This document shows, piece after piece, positions 1-5,616 of a stretch of DNA of 15,018 nucleotides. A model generated the notes under the pieces. That model made no database searches, had not been told where the DNA came from, and worked only from the letters and a program-made list of their open reading frames with translations. How positions within the stretch are numbered: the stretch's first letter is position 1; every line of letters starts with the position of its first letter. This stretch comes from Treponema sp. Lineage in GTDB: Bacteria; Spirochaetota; Spirochaetia; Treponematales; Treponemataceae. The stretch lies in NCBI GenBank assembly GCA_016290335.1, contig JAEETM010000081.1, positions 1 to 15,018 on the forward strand. Direction: 5' to 3'. The position numbers and the translations under genes were made by a program.

Positions 1-23
1 ATTGCCGGACTTGATCCGGCAAT
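1..23. repeat. Perfect inverted repeat, 9-bp arms, REP-like
   Basis: Arms ATTGCCGGA and TCCGGCAAT enclose the 5-nt loop CTTGA. It lies 7 nt beyond the stop of the prohead protease gene on the minus strand, so it could be that gene's terminator, but any T-tract would lie outside the window. The half-site TCCGGCAAT also occurs near 13040-13048, which suggests a dispersed palindrome. Confidence 0.55.
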
Positions 24-30
24 CCCTTAT

Positions 31-648
31 CTATGCTCTGACCTGTAAGCCAGCGCAAATCCTGTCATAAAAAGAAAGAGGACTTCCTTTTTTCTGACTT
101 TTTGTAAGCTTCACATTCGCAAATGGATTTGACGGTACACAGCAGATAGAAAACTCTAAAAGCTCCTGCTTCCTGAAAATCAAATCACAGTCGCGGTCAA
201 CCGCATCCAGGAATTCAACTTCATCAACCCGAAAGCCTACAGAACCACAGCTAAGCACTCCGGCTTTTACGCGCTGCCCGATGCTCCAGCCAAACTCATC
301 AAAATCCTTGTCGTTGAACACAATGTCACCTTCAAGGCTCATGTCAGCTTTTACATTCTTTGCAACGCCAATTGCAGGAATACTGTAATCATGGCTCCAT
401 AACACAACAGGATTTGCAAGATAGTTTTTCAAATCCCATCCGGCCTGGTCCACTTTTTCAAAATCGCGGTCAGTATCAAAAGTAGACATAACCCAGTGAA
501 AGGTTTCCCTTGAAAGCTCTGCGCCTTTGAAAACTTCTACTTCGGGAGTAACTTTCCCGGAGCAGGTGTTCTCACGCAGAAATTTTAAGAAAAGGTTGTT
601 GTCCTTTGAAAACTCTTTGTTTGTAATACCATCGATTTTTACTAACAT
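31..648 (-). CDS. HK97-family phage prohead protease (peptidase family S78)
   Basis: A 205-residue serine protease that would cleave the scaffold or N-terminal part of the major capsid protein during head maturation. The family pattern is clear: a strand with TDRD near residues 59-62, then LWSHDY with the presumed catalytic His86, then CGSVGF with the presumed catalytic Ser136. The His-Ser spacing is about the same as in HK97 gp4. The conserved tail ELLEFSICCVPSNPFA lies at 162-177. The start at 648 follows AAGGAG with a 6-nt gap, and the first codons overlap the end of the upstream regulator by 7 bp, so the two are probably translationally coupled. It stops with TAG. A major capsid gene would be expected next, to the left of the window. 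Family call is confident; the catalytic residues are assigned by analogy. Confidence 0.88.
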   Translation of the reverse strand: MLVKIDGITNKEFSKDNNLFLKFLRENTCSGKVTPEVEVFKGAELSRETFHWVMSTFDTDRDFEKVDQAGWDLKNYLANPVVLWSHDYSIPAIGVAKNVKADMSLEGDIVFNDKDFDEFGWSIGQRVKAGVLSCGSVGFRVDEVEFLDAVDRDCDLIFRKQELLEFSICCVPSNPFANVKLTKSQKKGSPLSFYDRICAGLQVRA

Positions 649-1292
649 GCCCAGCTCCTTATGTGCATTCTTTCCACCTGTTGATTAAGAAGTGTAAAGT
701 CATTCATACTCTTGTAGCCGATTTTCTTTTTCAGCCAGTGAATATGATTGCCTACAGCATTCACAGATGTGTTTAATTCATCACTGATTTCCTTCATGCT
801 TTTACCCTGACCAAGCTTAATGCCAATCGCAAATTCAAGCTCAGTTACTTCGCCACAGCATTTGTTTTCAAGCAGATGTTCATTTGCTTCTATGCTTTTA
901 ATTACTTCATCTGGAAATAATCTGTGAGCACCAGTTATAATCCGAATTTTCTGGATAAATTTTTGACGGTTATCAATGTTTGCAACAAATCCATCAACAC
1001 CAAGTTTAAATAGACGCAGCCCAAAATATCTTGAGCACTCGCCAGTTTCACAAAAATAGATACGCAGATTTTTACTTATTGCCCGTAAAGTCATAATTTT
1101 GAATCTTAAAACATAGCTCAAAAAATACTTGTCAAAAAAGATAATGTCATCTTCAGCACTCTTAATGTGATACAAAATATCTTCATCAGTTGTGACATCA
1201 ATAATCTCTACTCTAGGCAATGCCTGTGTAACACAGTTTCGAATAATTTCTTTAGTGTAAGCGTCAATTGTTGCGATCATTACTTTTTTCAT
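642..1292 (-). CDS. LuxR/NarL-type response regulator-like protein inside the phage head cluster
   Basis: 216 residues. The C-terminal part (about 145-205) is a LuxR-type DNA-binding HTH: TELEFAIGIKLGQGKSMKEI leads into a recognition helix around NAVGNHIHWLKKKIGYKS. The N-terminal 125 residues look like a receiver domain: an acidic Asp10, a candidate phosphoacceptor Asp54 in IIFFDKYF, and Thr83 after a beta strand. The conserved Lys is missing (VANIDN where a Lys-Pro is usual), so this may be a pseudo-receiver. The start at 1292 has GGAG 11 nt upstream, inside the portal stop region; Met5 is an alternative start. It overlaps the prohead protease by 7 bp. No sensor kinase is nearby. A transcription factor here is unusual, and it may control the phage's own late genes or host genes. 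Fold call good, role unknown. Confidence 0.8.
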   Translation of the reverse strand: MKKVMIATIDAYTKEIIRNCVTQALPRVEIIDVTTDEDILYHIKSAEDDIIFFDKYFLSYVLRFKIMTLRAISKNLRIYFCETGECSRYFGLRLFKLGVDGFVANIDNRQKFIQKIRIITGAHRLFPDEVIKSIEANEHLLENKCCGEVTELEFAIGIKLGQGKSMKEISDELNTSVNAVGNHIHWLKKKIGYKSMNDFTLLNQQVERMHIRSWAC

Positions 1293-1298
1293 TAGCTT

Positions 1299-2504
1299 TT
1301 AATCTCCAATGATAGAATCAGAATTAATGGCCGTCAGGGAAGAAGGCTTGTACCAGATATCGCCCCACGGTTTCTCTTGTTCTCCCCGTGCCCTAAGAAC
1401 ATCATTGATTGTCTTGAGCCCGGCATTAATTTCAGCGATGTCCCGATTGCTTTGTGCATCCTCCGATTCCTGCAGCTCGGGTATGGAATTTAGATTAAAC
1501 TCGCCGGTCTCCTGCAAGTTAAACCTACGGAAAAACTGCACTTCCAAGATTTGTTCAAAGTTTCTCAGAAGTGGAATGAGTGTGAAGTTCCAGAATGCAC
1601 GGTGCTGGCTCTCTGTATCCGTGCCGCTTAAGGAACTTTTAGAATCCTGTATATTTGCTACTCTTGGGGGAATACCGTATTTGGCCAGGAGAGTATACAG
1701 GTTCCACGATTTCATGTCGTAAAGCTTCAGAACATCAGGGCTGAATGTCAGCGGTTGATACTCTGTACCTTTACCCAACACAGCTACACGGTTTTTCATA
1801 CCGCGTCCGTACTTCCTGTCCCAGGTTCGTGCAAGAATCTCTGCCTCCGCTTCGGTCAATACCTGGTCTGTTTTAAGAAGCCCTTTAGGAACTCCACCTT
1901 CTTTCAACAGTCCCGAATTTTGTTTTGCCGCCAGCAAATCCTGTTCAACCTCAAGACCCAAACTCACTAATGGACTTACACCCCGATATTCATTCCACGG
2001 ATTCCAGTCCTTAAAATGAATGAGCTCGTCAGGCAGAATGATATACGGTTTACCATTGCCGCCTTCGGTGTAAACCCATTTAATAACTTTCCCATCTTCA
2101 ACTACATGCTGCATGTTACGAGGATTTAAAATAAAGATTTCATCAGGAATCCCGCAGCAGTAGTTTTCACCGAACCACCAGAACGCTTCGCCATCTAAAC
2201 TCCACCAGGCGCAGGTCTGCTTCCACAAATCAAAACGGCTCGTAGCCCTGTTAGGGTAGCGGAACAATTTCACAAGCCTTGAATCCTTTTCAGGCTTTCC
2301 ATTTTTTTTAACTTCAAATTCCGCACGGGCAACGTTGCGCGTTAATATATCAATGCATACAGAAACCCAGGCATGCTGCAGGTAGGGATCAGTACAGGAT
2401 TTCTTTTCCTGCACAGCAAAATCCTCAGCCACACTTTCATTATTCAACTGCTCAAAACTTTGCAGCTCTTTTTTTAATGGTTTCTTTTTGCCAAAGAATT
2501 TCAT
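1299..2504 (-). CDS. HK97-type phage portal protein
   Basis: About 401 residues, within the usual range for HK97 gp3-like portals, which form the dodecameric ring at the capsid vertex through which DNA is packaged. Recognisable segments are the early AWVSVCIDILTRNVARAEF, the GEAFWWF strand, the ELIHFKDWNPWNEYRGVSPL segment typical of the family, and an Ile/Leu-rich stem followed by LAKYGIPPRVANI. The C-terminal EINAGLKTINDVLRARGE is also typical. Two starts are possible: GTG at 2525, or ATG at 2504, seven codons later. I chose 2504 because GGGAG lies 12 nt upstream of it, whereas the GTG has no clear ribosome site. The stop is 47 nt downstream of the large terminase stop to the alternative start region, so the gene is clearly in the same unit. 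Confidence 0.88.
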   Translation of the reverse strand: MKFFGKKKPLKKELQSFEQLNNESVAEDFAVQEKKSCTDPYLQHAWVSVCIDILTRNVARAEFEVKKNGKPEKDSRLVKLFRYPNRATSRFDLWKQTCAWWSLDGEAFWWFGENYCCGIPDEIFILNPRNMQHVVEDGKVIKWVYTEGGNGKPYIILPDELIHFKDWNPWNEYRGVSPLVSLGLEVEQDLLAAKQNSGLLKEGGVPKGLLKTDQVLTEAEAEILARTWDRKYGRGMKNRVAVLGKGTEYQPLTFSPDVLKLYDMKSWNLYTLLAKYGIPPRVANIQDSKSSLSGTDTESQHRAFWNFTLIPLLRNFEQILEVQFFRRFNLQETGEFNLNSIPELQESEDAQSNRDIAEINAGLKTINDVLRARGEQEKPWGDIWYKPSSLTAINSDSIIGD

Positions 2505-2551
2505 TTTATTTATCGGCTCCCACACCTTATTCTTGCCATAGACATAAAAGC

Positions 2552-3766
2552 CTATGCCATAACCACGCCACTCGTTACCGGACTAAAAATCGCATACCTC
2601 ATGGCATCCATGTAATGGTCATTTACTTTTACAATTTGATTATTCTCGTCACGCGAATAATCCCAAATCTCTCCAAGAACTCCGGTACAGTCTTTACAAA
2701 CAAAAAACTTTCCGCGTTCAATCTTCGCAATTATGTAATCAATTCCTGCATCCACAGAGTTGTTCGCTTTCACGCCGCCAGGAACCTCCTGAATTCTTTC
2801 GCCGCCAGCAGGGTCGCAGTAAGTCACAAAGCTGTCATCATACCAGTGTTTAGACTGCTGCTGCTCAACGCTCGTTTTAGTAGTGATGTTAAAGCCGCCA
2901 AAATCTGCAAGAACATAAACAGTATCTCCAACCCAGCCAACCTTCACAGCCGCAATATGAAGTCCAAAGTCCTGACCACCGGTAAACTTGTCAAAGCTTT
3001 CTGGCAGCTTGTCACGAGGAATAATCATAGATTCCTCAAACTTCTCGTAAACACTTCCATCAGGCTTTACCCAAAGACCATCACGGAATCGGGCTCTCTG
3101 TTTTTCCGGCATGTTATCCAGAATGTCGCTGATGTAATCTTCATCAAGATTTTCAGCGTTGTCCGCTGGATTCAAAACCGCACTCGCATAAAGCTCAGGC
3201 TTATTAAGCTTCTCATCAGTACGAGGTTCAATCTTCCTGATGAAAACCTTGTACGCCCAGTGCATAGGCGAACACGGATTACAGTCATAAAAAAACTTAT
3301 TCTTGCAGCCTTCAACTTTCATAGCAAGTCGGCTGTAAGCTGTAGTAATGGCAGAGTAGGAAATTTGACTCACTTCGTTAAAGTAAATCGTCACATACTC
3401 ATGTCCCAAAATGCGGTCTACCTGTTCCTTGTCACCAAGACCACCAATCCAAATCTCGCTTCCGTTCCACAAAGTAATCAAACCGTCGTGGACGTTAGCC
3501 TTATAATTTTTTGCTCCAACAGTTTTATTCAGCCACGGAATCAAAGTCTCATGAAGAACAGAGCTTCTAGCATCCTTCGCCCGAAAGCGGCAGATCAAAT
3601 GTCTGCTTCCCGGATACCTGCAGGCCCGGAAGATGATAGCCATAACTAACACCGTTGTCTTCCCGGACCTCGAACCACCGAACAGCAGAATGTGTTTTGC
3701 TGCGCTGCCCAAAAGTTCAAGAGCTTTTTTCTGTACCTTCGTCGGCTTAAAGATTTCCGTAGTCAT
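2552..3766 (-). CDS. terL: Phage terminase large subunit (packaging ATPase and nuclease)
   Basis: 404 residues with the full two-domain layout. The N-terminal ATPase has a Walker A motif GGSRSGKT at 30-37 with Lys36, and a Walker B-like strand VTIYFNEV at 125-132 whose Glu131 would be catalytic; Asn130 replaces the usual Asp. The coupling segment YDCNPCSPMHWAY follows at 160-172. The C-terminal RNase H-like nuclease has acidic residues Asp266 (GGQDFG), Asp318 (TYCDPAGG) and Asp383/Asp387 (DHYMDAMRY) in the expected order. The protein cuts concatemeric DNA and pumps it into the prohead through the portal. It starts one base inside the small terminase stop (TAATG), so translation is probably coupled; AAGGA lies about 8 nt upstream. 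All key residues are present, so it looks functional. Confidence 0.93.
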   Translation of the reverse strand: MTTEIFKPTKVQKKALELLGSAAKHILLFGGSRSGKTTVLVMAIIFRACRYPGSRHLICRFRAKDARSSVLHETLIPWLNKTVGAKNYKANVHDGLITLWNGSEIWIGGLGDKEQVDRILGHEYVTIYFNEVSQISYSAITTAYSRLAMKVEGCKNKFFYDCNPCSPMHWAYKVFIRKIEPRTDEKLNKPELYASAVLNPADNAENLDEDYISDILDNMPEKQRARFRDGLWVKPDGSVYEKFEESMIIPRDKLPESFDKFTGGQDFGLHIAAVKVGWVGDTVYVLADFGGFNITTKTSVEQQQSKHWYDDSFVTYCDPAGGERIQEVPGGVKANNSVDAGIDYIIAKIERGKFFVCKDCTGVLGEIWDYSRDENNQIVKVNDHYMDAMRYAIFSPVTSGVVMA

Positions 3767-4293
3767 TACAAATCCTTAAACGAATCAACAAAGCTTATTG
3801 CCAGTTCCCCCTGGACCGGCTTTGCATTTTCCTTGTCCGCTCCTGTTATGAACGAATCAAGCTTTGCAGAACGCTCAAGCAAATCCATAGCACCGTCAGC
3901 ATTCAAATCTTCCGGCTTCAAAGTTTTAAGCCTTTTTTCAACAAGCTCATCAAAACCGTTCAGCATTTCCATCTGCTTCTTTCTGCGCTCAACACGCTCC
4001 GCAAGAATTTCCCGCTCAGTCTCTTTTGCAATGTAAGTGTCATATTCCAGAGCTCTTTCATTCCAGCGGTAAAGCCTGGCATAACGCGCCCAGCTTCCGT
4101 ACTTCTTCGGGTCAATACCGTGCATCTCCATACACGCCTTAATGCTCCGCTTGTAACCCATACTGCGAAAAAGACAGAAGGCCTTGAACGCCTTGGGTGG
4201 TTCATCATCTAATCTTTTTTCCCAAGAGTTCAAAGGCTGTTCTGCTAAAACAAGTTCACTGTTTGCGGTCTTAACAGTGTCCTTTTCTCCCAC
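3766..4293 (-). CDS. terS: Probable phage terminase small subunit
   Basis: 175 residues, starting with GTG. The start is well supported by AGGAGG 8 nt upstream, which is the best ribosome site in the cluster. The central part has an HTH-like helix pair (SIKACMEMHG, then WARYARLYRWNERALEYDTY) resembling the DNA-recognition region of several small terminases. It is followed by a long charged helix (about 95-125) suited to oligomerisation and a short C-terminal tail. Such proteins bind the pac or cos site and load the large subunit. The call rests mainly on position directly before the large terminase, the 1-base overlap with it, the size, and the tryptophan/arginine-rich motif; sequence-level recognition is weaker than for its neighbour. 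Confidence 0.72.
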   Translation of the reverse strand: MGEKDTVKTANSELVLAEQPLNSWEKRLDDEPPKAFKAFCLFRSMGYKRSIKACMEMHGIDPKKYGSWARYARLYRWNERALEYDTYIAKETEREILAERVERRKKQMEMLNGFDELVEKRLKTLKPEDLNADGAMDLLERSAKLDSFITGADKENAKPVQGELAISFVDSFKDL

Positions 4294-4348
4294 CTGTAAT
4301 ACCTCCTTTCTGCCTAATGGTAGTTGCTACTAACAAAAGTCAGCATGT

Positions 4349-4552
4349 TTATTTTTCAACGACAAAACTTATCTTTTTGCGTTTGATTAAATGTTCACAA
4401 AAAGCCGTGTTCAATTTCACAGGCTCTCCCTCATACATAGTCAGAGTGATACAAATATCACCGTAGTTTTTTTCATAAGCCATTTTCTCAAGATACTCAG
4501 CAGCCTCATTAACAGCTTCTTTTACAGTCAGTGAACGTTTTTCTCCAAACAT
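4349..4552 (-). CDS. Small phage protein of unknown function
   Basis: 67 residues, not recognised. The start is well supported: AGGAG lies 8 nt upstream, just beyond the excisionase-like gene's stop three bases away. The N-terminal half is a predicted amphipathic helix (SLTVKEAVNEAAEYLEKMAY); the second half looks like beta strands (DICITLTMY, KISFVVEK). There is no signal peptide or membrane segment. Its place between the HTH gene and small terminase suggests an early regulatory or packaging accessory role, but nothing in the sequence shows which. Confidence 0.62.
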   Translation of the reverse strand: MFGEKRSLTVKEAVNEAAEYLEKMAYEKNYGDICITLTMYEGEPVKLNTAFCEHLIKRKKISFVVEK

Positions 4553-4555
4553 TTT

Positions 4556-4750
4556 TTAAGCTCCTTTAACCATAGTTCCAAGCCATCCAAACAAATCATG
4601 TTTTCTAAAAATGATATGCCTTCCAAAATTGATATGCGGAATCCTGTTCTCACGCGCCAGCTTATAAACATAAGTGGTGCTGAACTTCAAATAAGCCGCA
4701 GCCTCTTTCACACTGAGCAATTCCAGTTCTTCTGATTTTTTCTCAGTCAT
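4556..4750 (-). CDS. Excisionase-family / MerR-like HTH_17 DNA-binding protein
   Basis: 64 residues. The pattern LLSVKEAAAYLKFSTTYVYKLARENRIPHINFGRHIIFRKHDLFGWL (split here only by reading) is the classic helix-turn-helix plus wing of the excisionase or helix_turn_helix_17 family: LSVKEAAAYL, then TYVYKLARENRIPHINFG, then the wing RHIIFRKHDL. An upstream ATG at 4768 is rejected because the sequence between it and 4750 contains the ribosome site AGGAGG, 6 nt before the chosen start. Family members act as directionality factors for tyrosine recombinases or as small regulators. It sits about 400 bp from the proposed attachment site, in keeping with an excision role, yet also heads the morphogenesis transcript, so it might instead be a late-gene regulator. 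No integrase is visible. Confidence 0.85.
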   Translation of the reverse strand: MTEKKSEELELLSVKEAAAYLKFSTTYVYKLARENRIPHINFGRHIIFRKHDLFGWLGTMVKGA

Positions 4751-4773
4751 AAAAATCCTCCTGAACATTTAGA

Positions 4774-4809
4774 AATAAAAAAGCCACAACGGTCTGTCCG
4801 TTATGGCTT
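4774..4809 (-). terminator. Rho-independent terminator-like hairpin in front of the phage operon
   Basis: Read on the minus strand: a 12-bp stem (AAGCCATAACGG with CCGTTGTGGCTT, one G-U pair), loop ACAGA, then TTTTTTATTT. Its tail ends just before the ribosome site of the excisionase-like gene. No gene lies directly upstream on that strand, so it either blocks host read-through or acts as a leader terminator. Confidence 0.7.
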
Positions 4810-4838
4810 AATAATAATCCCGCATCCGCTTTCCCGTT

Positions 4839-4856
4839 GGTTAATATTTCTTAACC
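4839..4856. repeat. Short inverted repeat GGTTAA-N6-TTAACC
   Basis: Perfect 6-bp arms around TATTTC, about 90 bp upstream of the excisionase-like start. It could be an operator for the phage regulator. It adjoins the 15-bp direct repeat at 4853. Confidence 0.4.
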
Positions 4857-4867
4857 TTTTGGAAAGA
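4853..4867. repeat. Left copy of a 15-bp perfect direct repeat (AACCTTTTGGAAAGA)
   Basis: The identical 15-mer recurs at 5508-5522, 655 bp away on the same strand. A chance exact match of this length within under 1 kb is unlikely. The two copies bracket the hairpins, tRNA fragment and repeat array. Confidence 0.6.
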
Positions 4868-4887
4868 CACGATAAATTAATAAAACA

Positions 4888-4936
4888 GACCCCCACCTCG
4901 AATGGGTGGAACTTGCACCCTCGCGGGGTGGGGGTC
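4888..4936. repeat. Nested GC-rich hairpin with alternative pairing
   Basis: Outer arms GACCCCCACC (4888-4897) and GGTGGGGGTC (4927-4936) are perfectly complementary. Inside is GGGTG (4904-4908) with CACCC (4916-4920) around GAACTTG. The four arms can also pair as two adjacent hairpins (1 with 2, 3 with 4). On the minus strand the structure is followed by TGTTTTATT, so it may terminate transcription ahead of the phage operon; on the plus strand a run of nine T follows 6 to 8 nt later. Confidence 0.6.
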
Positions 4937-4972
4937 GGAGGCTCTTTTTTTTTCAGAATTACCTTCAAAATA

Positions 4973-4996
4973 GATTTCAGAAACGATTTCAGAAAG
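4973..4996 (+). repeat. Two tandem 12-bp units GATTTCAGAAAC / GATTTCAGAAAG
   Basis: Two adjacent units differing at the last base. They match 9 to 10 of 12 positions of the units in the large array at 5329-5460 (GATTTTAGTAAM when read in the same register), so the two loci seem related. Confidence 0.5.
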
Positions 4997-5033
4997 ATTT
5001 TTTCTCACTCAAAAGCACATCAGAGCAAATCAG

Positions 5034-5061
5034 TTGCAAAATCACTAAATAATGTTATAAT
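5034..5061 (+). promoter_or_regulatory. Sigma70-like promoter reading toward the tRNA-like fragment
   Basis: TTGCAA at 5034-5039, 16-bp spacer, perfect TATAAT at 5056-5061. The predicted start near 5068 would give a transcript of about 150 nt ending at the terminator at 5198-5224, with no credible protein in it. Confidence 0.5.
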
Positions 5062-5144
5062 ATAATCAAATTAACGCAAATATAACTGAATAAGTTTGGT
5101 TGTAATCGATATATTTTGGGGCTCCTGGCAGATTCAAATTTGAT

Positions 5145-5191
5145 ACACCCTGCGGAGGTGGGGGTCGCACGTTCGAATCGTGTCAGTCTCA
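5145..5191 (+). pseudogene. 3' half of a tRNA gene, probable phage attachment site (att)
   Basis: The segment folds like the last 47 positions of a tRNA: an anticodon arm with stem CACC/GGTG (5146-5149, 5157-5160) and a 7-nt loop CTGCGGA with T in position 33; a 5-nt variable loop; a T arm GCACG/CGTGT with loop TTCGAAT (5167-5183); a 7-nt acceptor strand CAGTCTC and discriminator A. No D arm and no fully complementary 5' acceptor (GAGACTG) is found upstream. A rho-independent terminator follows at once. Displaced 3' tRNA ends of this kind are left when an element integrates into a tRNA gene; the phage genes lie on the expected side. The intact tRNA should sit at the other end of the element. 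Confidence 0.55.
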
Positions 5192-5197
5192 AAGAAC

Positions 5198-5224
5198 AGC
5201 TCGTCGTTTTGACGAGCTTTTTTT
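5198..5224 (+). terminator. Rho-independent terminator after the tRNA fragment
   Basis: An 8-bp stem AGCTCGTC/GACGAGCT with loop GTTTT, followed by seven T. It probably belonged to the original tRNA transcript. Confidence 0.85.
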
Positions 5225-5228
5225 ATGT

Positions 5229-5255
5229 CTAAATCTATATATTGTATGGATTTAG
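5229..5255. repeat. AT-rich hairpin, 11-bp stem with one T-G pair
   Basis: CTAAATCTATA and TATGGATTTAG around TATTG. It directly follows the terminator. There is no U-tract, so I assign no role. Confidence 0.4.
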
Positions 5256-5300
5256 CTTTATTTCTATATTGTTTAGCTTCCCCTCCTGCTGGAACGGGCG

Positions 5301-5332
5301 CTAAAAACACCGTAGCGAGGTGCTGGTTTTAG
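5301..5332. repeat. Interrupted inverted repeat at the edge of the 12-bp array
   Basis: CTAAAA and CACC (5301-5311) pair with GGTG and TTTTAG (5319-5332). A competing hairpin is CGCTA (5300-5304) with TAGCG (5313-5317). The right arm runs into the first array unit, so it may have seeded the repeat expansion. Confidence 0.4.
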
Positions 5333-5460
5333 TAAAGATTTTAGTAAAGATTTTAGTAAAGATTTTAGTAAAGATTTTAGTAAAGATTTTAGTAAAGATT
5401 TTAGTAACGATTTTAGTAACGATTTTAGTAACGATTTTAGTAACGATTTTAGTAATCGTT
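5329..5460 (+). repeat. Tandem array, 11 units of 12 bp
   Basis: Units are arranged in blocks: six of TTAGTAAAGATT (5329-5400), four of TTAGTAACGATT (5401-5448) and one divergent TTAGTAATCGTT (5449-5460). The ordering of variants points to stepwise slippage expansion. One frame reads as repeated Leu-Val-Lys-Ile, but no ribosome site precedes it, so I treat it as noncoding DNA. Possible roles are an iteron-like binding array or a contingency repeat upstream of the ATPase gene. Confidence 0.9.
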
Positions 5461-5507
5461 TTAGAATTAGCTGTAAAACCTTTCTTCGACTCTCTTATTC
5501 GCTACCG

Positions 5508-5522
5508 AACCTTTTGGAAAGA
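5508..5522. repeat. Right copy of the 15-bp direct repeat (AACCTTTTGGAAAGA)
   Basis: Identical to 4853-4867. It lies just upstream of the promoter of the ATPase gene. Confidence 0.6.
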
Positions 5523-5533
5523 TTGATTTTTAT

Positions 5534-5562
5534 TTGCTTTTTGTCGAAAATATTTATATAAT
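5534..5562 (+). promoter_or_regulatory. Probable promoter of the DUF234 ATPase gene
   Basis: TTGCTT at 5534-5539, 17-bp spacer, perfect TATAAT at 5557-5562. The predicted start near 5569 gives a leader of about 48 nt with AAGGA (5603-5607) before the ATG at 5617. The -35 box is weak, which suits a regulated promoter. Confidence 0.5.
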
Positions 5563-5600
5563 GGTTGTTAACTTAATAGCCATTAAATTAACAACCATTA
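5559..5600. promoter_or_regulatory. 42-bp near-perfect palindrome over the -10 box (probable operator)
   Basis: Outer arms TAATGGTTGTTAA (5559-5571) and TTAACAACCATTA (5588-5600) are perfectly complementary. An inner TTAAT-AGCC-ATTAA extends the symmetry with one mismatched pair. The left arm covers the end of the TATAAT box and the predicted start point, so protein binding here should block transcription. The mRNA would hold only the right part, so an operator is likelier than an RNA hairpin. The binding protein is unknown. Confidence 0.6.
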
Positions 5601-5616
5601 CAAAGGATATTGCAGA

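Larger units (their letters stand above)
1..5191 (-). mobile_element. Prophage or phage-like element, right end (left end outside window)
   Basis: A block of minus-strand genes in the usual packaging and head order: small terminase, large terminase, portal, prohead protease. An excisionase-like HTH gene lies at the outer end. Spacing is tight, with overlaps at 3766 and 642-648, and good Shine-Dalgarno sites precede most starts. The right limit is placed at the 3' end of a tRNA-like fragment (5145-5191) followed by a terminator, which fits integration into a tRNA gene. No integrase, replication or lysis genes are seen between the boundary and the terminase genes, so the element is either compact and rearranged or carries them on its unseen side. 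The family assignments are firm; the exact boundary is inferred. Confidence 0.8.

Noticed and set aside
2477..3649. Long plus-strand open frame (390 codons) opposite the large terminase and portal
   Set aside because: It is antisense to a clear terminase, has no family pattern, is rich in unlikely residue runs and lacks a ribosome site. It arises as a shadow of terL codon use.
4751..4768. Upstream ATG extension of the excisionase-like gene
   Set aside because: The extension contains the AGGAGG ribosome site for the ATG at 4750.
4859..5065. 68-codon plus-strand frame across the GC-rich hairpin
   Set aside because: It has no ribosome site and is made of palindromic and repeated DNA; no protein-like pattern.
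5118..5191. A complete tRNA (anticodon GCG)
   Set aside because: The 3' half fits well but no D arm can be drawn and the acceptor has a mismatch and two G-U pairs, so only the 3' half is called.
5329..5460. CRISPR array
   Set aside because: Units are 12 bp and directly adjacent with no spacers, and no cas genes are present.
5320..5526. 68-codon frame with repeated Leu-Val-Lys-Ile
   Set aside because: It is produced by the 12-bp tandem DNA repeat. It has no ribosome site, and other frames of the repeat are open too.
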